From the NCBI RefSeq assembly GCF_014898055.3, contig NW_023601543.1, forward strand, positions 13,105,314 to 13,169,313: DNA of 64,000 bases, read 5' to 3'. This stretch comes from Talpa occidentalis. Taxonomy: Eukaryota; Chordata; Mammalia; Eulipotyphla; Talpidae. Positions within the stretch are counted from its first letter, which is position 1. Each line of letters begins with the position of its first letter. Positions 25,160-36,848 of the stretch are shown in pieces. The translations under genes were made by a program, and so were the position numbers. Under the pieces are notes generated by a model. The model was not told the DNA's origin, ran no database searches, and saw only the letters and a program-made list of their open reading frames with translations.

Positions 25160-25407
25160 TGCAAGCACTGGGTACAGTCAGAAGCGCGGGAGGGTGAGAG
25201 AATTCACCAGAGCCAGAGCGGGGAGCAAAGCAGGCAGAAGGACTGAAGTACACTGCTGAGGGGAGCAGCGGGCGGCAGGAGAGGTCTGTGTGCCATGTGG
25301 GACCCTCCTCCAGTGGCTGGGGAGCAGCCGGGAATCGAACCGGCGCTGCAGAGGCTGCGGGCAGCTTCGCAACCCAGCGCTCAACCGCTGAGCCACCGGG
25401 GAAGCCC
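25102..25407 (-). mobile_element. tRNA-derived SINE, type B, near full length, 16-bp target-site duplication
   Basis: On the minus strand the head reads GGGCTTCCCCGGTGGCTCAG and GGTTGAGCGCTGGGTTGCG, followed by the B box GGTTCGATTCCCGG and the family body. The tail is a long A and (AAAT)n tract. The flanking 16-mer TAAAGCTCAAGTTTTT is exactly duplicated (25086-25101 and 25408-25423). The intact head and perfect duplication suggest a recent insertion. Confidence 0.9.
25112..25160 (+). repeat. (ATTT)n microsatellite, SINE tail
   Basis: About twelve tetranucleotide repeats lie at the 3' tail of the antisense SINE 25102-25407. This is expansion of the A-rich tail. Confidence 0.95.
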
Positions 25408-26189
25408 TAAAGCTCAAGTTTTTATTTACCCACTGGAAATCAGTAGAAATTAGCTTTTTGTTCCTACTCATGTCCCTGTGTTGCGGGTAGGCAGTGAAGC
25501 AGGTTCTACAATAAAGAGTCCCCATATGGTAGAAAATAGAGAGTCCACAATGATATTTAACTGTGTTAAATGTGATAAATTCCTTAAAGTATGACATGTC
25601 CTATGTGGACACCATGATTTGTTAACTAACTTTATAGGCGTAGTGTTCTTATCCTTGTCTTTAGCTCGCGGCAGTGCGAAGAGAAAACCCTTTTTCTCTA
25701 GGACATTAAACTCATCACCCATTTTCTTTTTGTGTCCAGGTACCTTGAGTAGTCAGCACTGTGGTGTCACAATACATTTTAAAGCATTGTTACAAATACT
25801 TTTTGGACACATTTTTCAACGTGGCATTGTTGTAAGACCACATTGTCTCAATGTGTAAAAGTTTTTGTCCTGTTTCTGAAAGATAGTAACTCTGAAGTAA
25901 CACTTTGAATATATTAATATCTTCAAGAACTGTGAGTTTTTGTTTAAAACATTTGATAAATACCTAGCCCAGAAGTGGTTTTTCTGTCTATATTTATGCT
26001 TATCACTTGCTCCATTAGATTTTTTTTCCCAGCCTGTATAAAAACAATCTCCAGAATTTTATAATTTTCTGGTTGTTTTTACTTTTTCTGTTAGCCAGGA
26101 AAAACAATTCAATCTTAACTTCCAAGTAACTGAGAAACTTAAAAATCTGTCTGATTTTATTCTGCTTGTACCCCACTGGAGACAGGACT

Positions 26190-26690
26190 TATTTTTTCCA
26201 GCTTTATTTAGATATGATGGACATAGTGCTTGTGTAAGTTTAAAGTGCGCACCTCATTATTTATATATTGTGAAATGATTGCCACAGTAAGGAGAGTTAA
26301 CACCTCTATCACCTTACATACGTACCTTTTCTAAACATCTACATTTTTTGCAACTTTTAAGAGTATAATACTGCATTGACTCTAGTCACCTTGCTGTACA
26401 TCCCACCCCAGAATTTATTCATCTTCTCACTGGATATTTGTGTCCCTTCACCAGTATCTCCCCAATCCTCCCACCTCCCACTCTCTTGTCCCTGGTAACC
26501 GCCATTTTACTCTGTTTCTGTGCTTTCAGTGTTTTTTAGATTTCAAATATAAGGGAGATCATACAGTATTTTGTCTTTGTCTGACTTATTTTACTTAGCA
26601 TAATGCCCTCCAGGTCCATTCATTTTGTTATAAAGGACAGGACTTCCTTCTTTCTCATGGCTAAATAATATTTCATTGTGTGTATTTTTC
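26190..26690 (-). repeat. LINE-1 3' UTR fragment, antisense
   Basis: The + strand carries TCCAGCTTTATTTAGATATGATGG, then a CTAGTCACCTTGCTGTACATC block, CCCTGGTAACCGCCATTTTACTC, ATATAAGGGAGATCATACAG, and CTTAGCATAATGCCCTCCAGGTCC. This is the standard order of an antisense L1 3' UTR. No coding part is left. Confidence 0.8.
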
Positions 26691-27027
26691 AAAGTAGCTT
26701 TAGAAGCAGTCTTTATAAATGTGTCTTTTTTGGGTAAACTGCAGATGTAACCATAGAAATATCTCAGATGTAACATGATATCTGCAAGTGTCTTAAACAA
26801 GGGAAATGATGTTTGTAATAGCAACTCTAACAAAGGCTCCTGTTAGAGTTGAACAAGTCATAAGGCTCCAACCTCTCTTCTTACACAAGAGTGGGCAGTA
26901 GATTCAGTTGGCAGGACTATTGGTTGTGGTTTACTACAAGGATTTTATAAATTTCAGGGATCACTTAATGCGGCAGACCTGTTAAATTCATTAAGAGTTC
27001 TATATTCATTGAATTCCCCAAGGAAGT

Positions 27028-27150
27028 GATTCATTCAACAAACATTTATTGAAACCATTACTTGTTAGGCACAGGGATCAGGACTATGCAGAATAGAAAG
27101 GCATGGAAGACATGGTCACTGCCTGGCTTATTAGAAGAAAGCTGCTTCTG
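27028..27150 (-). repeat. L2 3' end fragment, antisense
   Basis: ATTCATTCAACAAACATTTATTG, then TTGTTAGGCACAGGGATCAGG, and GACATGGTCACTGCCTGGC follow the reverse complement of the L2 3' end (ATTCAACAAATATTTATTGAG, GCCAGGCACTGTGCTAGG, GTCCCTGCCCTC). Confidence 0.65.
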
Positions 27151-30100
27151 GGATGAGCCATAAGCCAGGTATAGACTAGTGGCTCAGAGCCCAAGCATGC
27201 ATGCGTGGCGTGCATGTCCCCCATGGTGGGGAAATGAGCTGTCATGGGAGAAGTACTCTCTGAGGTTTTCTTTTCAGGAGGGATATCCAGGCAGAGAGGG
27301 GCTAACCTGTGAGTAATGATAGAGGGAAAACCTTGATGTGTGTTTGGGGAGTTGAATGTTAATTCAGCCTAGCTGAAGTACAGAGCATGCATTGGCAAAG
27401 AAGTAGCCTTAAAAGTCAGTGAGGAGTTTGAATTTTATTTTGTAGCTCTAAAGAACTGACAATTTTAAAGTAGACAAATGACATCATCAGCCTATGCTAG
27501 ATGAATCGATAGAGCAAGAGACTGGCAAGAAGGAGGACATTTTAGAAAGCTATGGAAGTATTGAAGGTACGAAGAAATAAGAATTTGATTTAGGTGGTGG
27601 CAGTGGGACTGAAAAACCAGTGATGGAGTTGAGATACTGCTGATGTCAATGTGTTGAATTAGAGGGGACTGATCATTTACCCCAGTCTGCTGCTGTTGTG
27701 ATCATGGTCATATCAGATTTCATTGGATTTTAAGTGAAGGTCTGTCATACATTTTTGGGAGTTGCTCTTACATTAGATGCTGTCCTGTTACCAATGTATC
27801 TTTTGTGTCTAGCACATTAGGAGCATGGAAATTATTTGCTGCATGAAGTATGAGCTGGCTGAATCACTTTGAGAGAGGGAGGGTGCAAACATGGACTCAT
27901 TTGCAAGGTGCCGGTCATCGCTCCCCTGCCTTTGACCTTCCACCCCCAGTTCAGATTTTACTTAAACCTGAATGAAAATTGTATACATCCCTATGCTAAC
28001 TTTCCTCACTCAGCCACATCTTAACCTAGATTTGATGGCCTATAGATTGCTGATATTTGCAAGGTTAATTCTGTCCCTCAGCATTTTAGAAAGAAAGTCT
28101 TTTGGCCAAACATCTTTGGACACACTCCAAATGTTGCATTTTGAGTGATTTTACCTTCTATATTCCTTTTTTAAAATTGCTGAGTGGCCACATGTAAATT
28201 CTTTTTTAAAATAATTACTGTGATAATCTAGTAATATTCAAACATTATTTTTTGCCTTAAAATGTTTGAAATTGAATTTTACAGCAGATGGCTAGCTTGC
28301 AAATCACTGTATTCTAGGAGGTATGGTTAGTGCTAATAAGGTCATTCAGAGTCAAGCACAAAGTCATAATCTGCAGAGAGGGGTTTTGTGTGAAAGGTGG
28401 GTGCTTGTTCCAATAAAAATATATATTTAAAGTTTAATCAATAAGGAATGCACAGTGCTTTTTAAAAAGTCCAGAATTTGAGCATAGAAAGGCCAAAAAA
28501 AATCCTTCTAGAGACAGCTCACAAATTGACATTTTTAAATAAACTTAACTGGAGCCCTCAATAACTAGAACTTAGTCCTAGCAATATGCTTTTAAAAGTA
28601 ATTCAAGATGACATTTTTAAAAAGGGTGTCTAGGCTTATGAGCTGTACCTGGACTGCAGGAAGCTCAGACTCTTATACCTTCTCCATCGTCATCTGTATT
28701 TCTGCATAGGGAAGTGCATTTTCAGGCAGACAGTCCTGAGACCTGGGGCACAGTCCTCAGTAAAGAAGAGAGGAGTGTGGTTTGGGCAATTGGCTCCACT
28801 TGCAAAATCAGGAAAGGTGCCTGAAACAGTGTAGAAAAGTATTTCAGCAAATAAGCAAACTTAAGATGATTTGAAATATTTCAAAGCATTCAGCTGATGT
28901 CTAACATTTTGAAATAATAGTCATAATTGTGACTTGCATGCATTAGTAGGCAACTGGCAGCTAAAACAAAACCAAGACTATTTCTCACTTTCCCCAGATT
29001 CTCAAGGTCTCATTCTGGTGGCACAAGGCATTTTCTCCATCATTGAAGGATTAATTATAGAACCGACTGAATCATGTTTCACTTGCTTCTCCCCCAAGTT
29101 GTCCTGTTCTACCACTAGAGAAACACATAAGGAACAATGACATTGCTTCTGAGCAGAGATTGTAGAGGGCAAAAAAGAAAAGAATTTAGGAGACATCTAT
29201 TGATAAAGTCTTTGCATTCTGAAATACGCCAGCTTCAGTAATAATGTATGTAAAAAACCAGAATGAAGGTGTAATGAATAAAATAACATATTAATGAAAG
29301 GGGGGTGTTAGAGAAATTAAGACTCCCCCTGAGCAAGAATTATTTGTGCCATTTTGTCACATCTTTTCCATTATAAAGTCCTCTGCTTTCCTTGAAGCAA
29401 AAGTGAAGAGTTGTGATGAATGATGGTGCAGAGAAATGGCTTCCCCAACAAATTTGTTCCTCCTTCTTTACACACCACCAAACGTGCACCGCTAATCACC
29501 TTTGACTTCTACCCATTGTATCCTCACACCTCTGCAGTTGTAGGAGAGAGAAGTGTGTAAACTCCTCTTTGTGGGCAGGTTCCATGTCCTATTCTTTGCG
29601 CCTTCCATAATACCCAAGTCTTGACAAGACAGGTGCTTATTAACCCATATACTTTCTTTTATCAAGGCAGAGCAAACCAAACAATTCAATCAATATACAT
29701 TCTTATTTGGTCACCAGAAAGCTCAGGGCGTCATTGAGTGTGCAGCCGAAACTATTAACCTAGTCTAAATTGTTGAAGCTTTTGATATAATTATTCCCAT
29801 CATTCCACCTTCCCCATTACGTCACTCTTGCTCTTTAGGCTTATGACAATGATCTTGTTGGAAATGTGTCTTTTTTGTAGGTTATTTCGAAGCCTTTTGT
29901 GGAAGATGTAATTGTGTAACTAGTGAATATCTTATTTGCAGCCTATTAAGCTATCTGAGTGTTTTCTATTTAGACTCGTTAAGGTTTTCCAGGCATTCCA
30001 GTATCGCCAACTGGGATTCTCCGTCTAAAATAGGATTCCGGTGATACCCAGAAGTAAACTAAGTGCTGCTGAGACTACTCTTAGTCCAGAAAGGCCAGAG

Positions 30101-30814
30101 TCACACGTACTTGAAGGGATGTTTGTTTTTCTTTAGGGTGAAAAGAGAACACGTTATATGAAATATACTGTGTCTTACTGCATCATTGCAGGATACAGCT
30201 GACGGACTTTGTATTGGGTACTTGCTTTGAGGCTTGGGACTCTGTCAGTACTTCAGTCTTCGATTATCCGTGCTGATATGCTGTGGTGGGCAATGGGTTG
30301 TTTGCTCATTTTATGTGAAAAGTATTTCCCCACTTTTAGCTTGTTTTCTCCCACATATATTTTTGGGGTGACACAAGGGTAATGCAGCTGCTTTTAAGTG
30401 AATGTAGTTTCTACCAGTGAGTAAAGGTTTTCAATTATTGGACAGCTGGGGAGAATGTATTAACAAACTTTATCTGCTTAAATTTGGGGATACAGCAAAC
30501 TTTTAGATAAACGGTCTGGAGAGTTTGTAGAGCAAATGTATGCAACATACAATAGAGAGAGCTTCCATACTTACCGTTAGAGTGGAAAGCATTACTTTGT
30601 AAACAGAAAATGAGCGTGTTTCCTAGAAGCAGTCAAAAAGAATTTTGAAAGCCCGTTCCTGTTTTTATGTGACCTGGACTGGCTTCTTTTTCACGTGAAA
30701 AGGCCAGAAATGTGGAAATAAGACCCTTCAATGTGATTGTTTAGAAATGGAAACATCAACAATATAAGAAAATGCTTAGTAAGCAGCTACTTCCATAGTT
30801 AGCTAGGGAGATAC

Positions 30815-31015
30815 TGCCACAGAGCAAATGTTCTCAAAAGTGTGAGCCCACCAGCAAGCCCCAGTGTCACCTGGGAACTTGGTAGAAATGTAAATTCTCC
30901 CACCCTCCCTTAGAATCTGCTGAATCAGAAAATCTGGAGGTGCTTCTGATGGTCTGTGTTTTAAGAAGCCATCCTGGTGATGCTGATGAATACTGAAGTT
31001 TGCGAACCATCCATT
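30815..31015 (+). mobile_element. MER5A-like hAT (Charlie) nonautonomous DNA transposon
   Basis: The stretch contains AATGTTCTCAAAAGTGTGAG at the left and its degenerate inverted counterpart AAGTTTGCGAACCATCC at the right. Between them are CAGTGTCACCTGGGAACTTGG, AGAATCTGCTGAATCAGAAAATCTGG and GGTCTGTGTTTTAAGAAGCC, matching the MER5A order as I know it. It is a small, long-dead element. Confidence 0.75.
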
Positions 31016-31506
31016 TAAACAGACCATAGTTGTCCAGAAGAGGATCAAGGAAGGATGATGCTTCTCAGTTCTAGAATTCTCAGCACATTGTATTGTCCCT
31101 CAGTGCTTCTTCTTTTTCCTGCCTTCCCCCCGCACCACCTCAAAATGGCCACATGCTTGGGTTACTGTTTGTATTCAGATCTGGTAGAAAGAAAATGACA
31201 TCTGTTTGAGAAGATGTCTATCTTTGGGAAGCTGATTGTGTGCCCCCACCCCAGCAGCACAGAGCTAGTTGGCTGAGATAAGACTCTGAGAAACACTGTG
31301 CAAAAGATAAGAGTTTGGTTCTCAAAACTTTTTACCACAGAACCCTGTTTTTGTGGAGCATATAGAAACTTCTCATGGAAATCGTCATAGGAAGTTAGGA
31401 AAGTATAACATTGGTATCTAAATGTGTGAAACCAAAAAGAAACAAATAGTTTGATTATTTGTCTATTAAAACCTTTTAAAAGATTAGTGACTTTTTTTAC
31501 ACCCCC

Positions 31507-31544
<38 letters not shown>

Positions 31545-31633
31545 TTATATATACACATATATATATATACACACATTATATATACACACATATATATATA
31601 ATGTGTATATGTGTGTGTGTATGTGTGTGTATA
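31507..31633 (+). repeat. Compound (TA)n/(CA)n/(TG)n low-complexity tract
   Basis: Alternating TA, CA and TG dinucleotides run from 31507 to 31633. CA-rich segments are on the left and TG-rich segments on the right, so the tract is largely self-complementary. Long cross-frame peptides through it are low-complexity artefacts. Confidence 0.95.
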
Positions 31634-33837
31634 GGTGTTACTAGCTTCTAAGGGTCGACTTGCAAATTTTGTATGAAGCAGACTTCTCCGAGGTTGCCCC
31701 ATTGAGATGAAAAATAAAGCTGAAAAATTAGTTCAAAACTTTATAAAGTTTTATAATGAGATTCAAGTTTATTATTTTATGAATTTATATAAATAATACT
31801 CAAAATCCCTTTGCTATAATTAACTACTTAGTAGTAATTCAAGCACCATTAACATCTTCTCTTACCATCTATTATTTATTTTGCTCTATCCTTGCCAGGA
31901 AAAAAATTACTTACCTCATTTCTTTTTATCATGTTAGTATATATGGAAAAAAATAACAGAATTGTGACAAAGTTAAAGTTAAAAAAAAACAAAAAATTAT
32001 GCTCCAAACTTTTTCATAAATAGAAATTACTTTGACTATTTTAATGATTTTGATTCTAAAGTGAATTTTTATTATGCAAGATCTTAAAGAAGCTTCAGAT
32101 GGTTTAAAAAAAAAAGTATTTCTTGACTAGATTAACTGGTCTCCTAAGTAGCTTCTGGCTTATTGTAAGTTGATAAGGAAGCAATAATTCTTTCCTTTTT
32201 TCAGTTATTTTCAAGGATAAGGTTAAAGCCTGGATCTGCTTCTTATCCTCTGCCCTTTTACCTACCATACCACTGAGCTGTGGGAGCAGAAACTGTTTAA
32301 AAAATAACCAGTTCTAAGAAGAGAACTGTCCTTGACTTTCTAACCCTATATATAAATTCTCTCTCTAAGTACATGAAAATTTCTATTACACAAATAAGAA
32401 TTATTCATAAAATGAAGCATTATCTTTTGGGGAGAGAAAATGGGAAATCCTAGTTTGTAATCTGTCATCTTTTTTTTAACTTTATTCACAGGAACAATTC
32501 TAGTTCTTTGTAAAGAACTAATAAAAATAAATACAATTGTTGATAATTGGTACCGATTTTACTTCCAAACTTGTACTAAATGTCACCTTTATTCTTTCAA
32601 AGTATCTCTGAGGTATGTAGGGGCAGGAATTATTCCTATAAAACTTGGTTAACAGAATCAGAAAATACTTTAGCCATGATCTTAAAGTAATTAGATTCCA
32701 AGGCACTTAAACCCTCATCTAGCCTTCTTTCTAATAAAATACTGAATTCATATTAACGTTTAAATATACTCCTGCTTTGTCTAGGAACAAATGCATTAGA
32801 AGTCCAGGCATGATGGGCCTGTGACCTGATTCCAAGCAGTTTTTTTTTTTTTTTTCATTACAGCACTGAATTTACTTGCTATCATCATTATTTTCCCTAT
32901 CATGTTGTTTTTAAAAGTACAAGTACACTTTGTATTCTGCATGTTGAACTCTTCAGTCACTTTTATAAGATTTAGATTTCGTACTATCCTCAGCAAATAT
33001 TTATAACACTTTGTCTTTTAAAAGTTGTGGAAAAACCTAAATGCTAAATTATATTTAATAGGATTGACTTGTTGATATTATTAACTGAAATGTTTACATG
33101 ATGCATCCACATATTGATTTGCATTGGAAGTCTTCAGTGTTATTTTGTGAAGATTTACTTAACCAGAAATGAATTGGCAACAGAGAAAAGAAAATAACCA
33201 TAACTCTTCTTCATAAGCTGCAGTTGAAGCACTGAAAAAGTCAAACTCTAGTTCCTAGGCTCACAACTCATCACTCCACTTCACACCATCTCAAACTAAA
33301 TACAGTGCTACTTTATTTATAAAAAAATTCAATTTAAAAAGTCACAATAAATACAAATGCAAAGTGAACACAAATCAAGCCCCCACTAAAACTGGACTTT
33401 TGCTGGTATCATCTGATATGAGGTGGTATTGCAGTGTATGTGAGTTCTGATTTGCCTGTGCTCTCAGTGGAATGAAATTCTTCAGAACACTTTGTACTGC
33501 TTTGTGATAAGGTTGATCTGGCATTGTTTGGAGATTTTCTCTGTTTTGTGATAGTGATGAACCCACAGCCCTCAGATATCTGTGGTCTGAGTAAACATGC
33601 TTTCAAGTGCCACTGCTGCGTTTCTGAAAGATTCCTCTTTGGGATGGTAATGGTGGTGGGTCACAAAATGCACACAAGCAACTCTTGCTGAGCCCCATTT
33701 CCATCCACTCTTTGTGCCCTTGGGGTTTTGCTGGATGTTATTTTCTCAGACCGTGCTCCATGAGCATAAGCGCTCATAGCCCAGCTGTGCTCAGAGAGGA
33801 CATGTTTGCACTAATTGCTCTGATTCGGGAAAGATGA

Positions 33838-33908
33838 AAGATGTATGGAAAGCACTTTGAACAGTGCCGGGCACTGGCAAATACCCAATAAAGTTAGCTG
33901 TGATTATT
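33838..33908 (+). repeat. MIR 3' fragment
   Basis: AAAGCACTTTGAACAGTGCCGGGCACTGG followed by ACCCAATAAAGTTAGCTGTGATT matches the MIR 3' end. It closely resembles the 3' end of the next MIR at 34164-34400, and similarity seems to continue a short way past the MIR end. Confidence 0.65.
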
Positions 33909-34163
33909 CATGTGAACTTGGCGTAAACAACAATGACCATTCATTTACCTTGTCTTTTTGTTTTGAAGTCACCCAGGATCCCTAGGTACTTGACAAGACA
34001 TCCCACTTTCCATACATTTGTCCTGTTAAATAGTTTCTGGACTGAAATAACAGCCAGTTGATGTGTAATCTTTGATATAACCTTAGAGGGAAAATGGTAG
34101 CCCAGACAGGAGAAATATTTGTACCAATTCATTCCTCAGGTTAGCACTTATCAGAGTATTTGG

Positions 34164-34400
34164 AAGCAATATTGTGCTGGTTAAGAGTGTGAGCTCCAGA
34201 ACCAGAGCCCCTTGGTTCCAGTCCAGCTCTGCTAAATTAGTAGTCACCTTGCACATGTTTCTTCTCCTCTCTGCCTCACATCCTCCATAAAACACTGACC
34301 TCCTAAGGTTGTTGTGAAGATGAAATGAGATAATGCCTATAAAGCACTTTGAACAGTGGTTGGCACATGATAAATACGTAATAAAGTTAGCTGTGATTGT
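34164..34400 (+). repeat. MIR, nearly full length
   Basis: TTGTGCTGGTTAAGAGTGTGAGC, CTTGGTTCCAGTCCAGCTCTGC, CCTCTCTGCCTCACATCCTCC, AAGGTTGTTGTGAAGATGAAATG and AAAGCACTTTGAACAGTGGTTGGCAC occur in the MIR order, from the tRNA-like head through the core to the 3' end. Confidence 0.85.
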
Positions 34401-36804
34401 TCAGGTGGACATGTTGTGGGGGAAAAAAGCAAACTGGATCACAGTGTCCTTAAAATCCCAAGATGATAATGGAAAATATTATGTTTACAGGGGCCTCAAC
34501 CTGGTCTCTAAATGTGTGTCAATGATTGTCGCATGGCCAGAAATAGAACAAAAAAACTATATGTACAATGATTTTCCAGCACAGTCATGAAAGGTCAGAA
34601 TTAATTCATATCAGAAGGGTCACTTGACCTTATATACTAGAGTCTCATATATAAAGTCAATGAAACAAAATAAAACCAATTAAAGGTTCCACTTACCTTT
34701 AGTGAAAAAAAAATAGGTGTAAAAGATTGGCACACTGATGTTTTACATGTCCTAGTATATTTCACTGTATCCCTTCATCAGAGATTTTTTAGAATGGAAT
34801 TTCATTTACCTTACATAAAGAACAATGTCTTTTCAGAAAGACACACATTCTGAAGCCTTCTGATTTTATTCTGATTTTCTGGGAAGGCACGATAAAGCTA
34901 GAGTAGATTTGTTTTACAGGTATCCCCCACTTTGACAAAACATTTGCTTTTTCCAACTTCACTTTTAGGCAAGACCTGCACTAGTACCTGTTTTGCTCCA
35001 CACTGATTACAGGCAGTGACACCCCAAGCAGTGAGAGTGGCCCCACCAATTCCTTCCCCAGAACTACTTTATACAGGCTGTGCATTTATCTTATCCATCC
35101 TGTTTTTACTCTACATTAATGTGACTAAGGGTTCTATGTGTTATTTGGTAGGTTATTTGGGGGTCCTGGGTCACCATATAAATTAATAGCCCTTGTTTCT
35201 TTGCTTTATGACATCTTGGCTTTTGGAAGGTTTCACAGGAAGGCTGTACTTTCAGATTTCAGGAGAAACATGCGTTTTGTTTTTCCCTCACCAAAACAAG
35301 GACTCTACTTACTAAATAAAAGGCACTAACAGCTCACAGAACCTTTTTCTGCTTAATATAGAGGGCATGCATGCTGTGGAAAAACTGACTTGCAGTGTGC
35401 AATTAATGGATTTTAAAGCTAGTTTAATCAAGTTTTGTTGGTCTTTGCATTGCTTGTTTATTCCTTGTTTTCGATCTGGTGTTAGGCATTCTTTGGCAGA
35501 GGTCATATTCAACTTCTTCCCTGTAAGGTTGTGAGATATTTATGGTTGAGGAGTTGACTTATTTCAAAACATTAAGCCTCCATTTATCACTTTATCTTCT
35601 TTAAACTAACCTCATTTCTAGTTACATTGTTTGTGGATGACCTTATTTAGTTCTTTAAATACTAGGAACGGTTTCATCATCATCAAACATTAACTGCTCA
35701 CTGAAAGAAGGAGAGCTTAGCACACTTGCCACACTTACTGTTAGACTGAGGATCACTTGAAAAGATTTTTTTAAAGTAATCTTGGTAGTTAAATCTAGAA
35801 TTTTATCAATTCTGTTCACATCTCTGAAGTACACTTTGGATGAAACTTAGTATATTTGATAGGTATTTCAGGCCAGGCAGATAGGTCTTTATTTCTAAAA
35901 GAAAATTTGTATCAATAAGTTGCTTGTTTTCCTGTCTGCAGAACAAAGCCAAATAGTAATTGGCCTACTTTTCAGATGTTTTGTAAAAAAATCACTCAGC
36001 AAAAATCGCCATGTTATTTAAAGACACAGTAGATTTGGGGTTTGGAGTGTTCTTCGGGCATTTGTCTAATACTCTGAAGTGCTTACCATTTAAATAGCAA
36101 GTTAGCACAAAGGTTTCAATAAGATTTTTAGTGATAAAAATACATTATCATCTCAAAATGTAGATTTAGTTCATGCCTCAAAGTATTTTAATGGCAGTCC
36201 ATGTCACCAAGTAAAACTTTCTTCTTGAAAATTGGGTATTTCGTGTTAGTTTGGCTTATTTTAAAGTAGATACATTTGACTGTATGGGATTTCAAGCATG
36301 ACTTTACACATAGGAATTTAGCAAGACCTTGTAAACAGAAATTTTCATATTGTGACTTAAATTTCGTTATCTGAAAGAAGGCATGTTTAGCAAAAGAGGT
36401 ACTGATTGTCATCTTTGTGCCTCTAATTTCAAAATGCAGAGGTAAATCAATAACTGTAGTGCCCTGTATATAACCTCTGGGCATAGGGATATGTGGCCGA
36501 CTATACATGTAAAATTTTTAATTTACTTTTAGCAGCATACTGAGCCCTGCAAAGATAAATTGTTTAAATATGAACAACAATCTGTGCCTTTATCACCTTA
36601 TACAGGCATGTATATTTGCAAGATATTTGGCTAGATGAAATACTTTTTGAAACTTTCTTTTTAGAGACAGGAAATTTAATTTTGCCAAGTGGAAACCCCA
36701 AGGTTTAAGTTCAGCGCAAAACTAAGACCCTTAGGAACTGAAGGGATTGACAAATACCTTCTTACTGCCCAAGTTTTCGTGCAGTTAAAACTCATTTGAG
36801 ACCC

Positions 36805-36848
36805 TTAAGTTCATGGAAAACCTAAGTTAAGTTCATGGAAAACCTAAG
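36805..36848 (+). repeat. Tandem duplication of a 22-bp unit
   Basis: Two identical head-to-tail 22-mers (36805-36826 and 36827-36848) begin TTAAGTTCATGGAAAACCTA. No transposon context is visible. Confidence 0.95.

Noticed and set aside
25178..25597. 139-residue open frame on the minus strand
   Set aside because: About half of it is the translated type B SINE at 25102-25407 and the rest is intron without similarity.
31162..31572. 136-residue minus-strand frame rich in Tyr, Ile, Cys and Val
   Set aside because: Its start lies in the TA/CA microsatellite and the peptide there is low complexity. The rest has no similarity.
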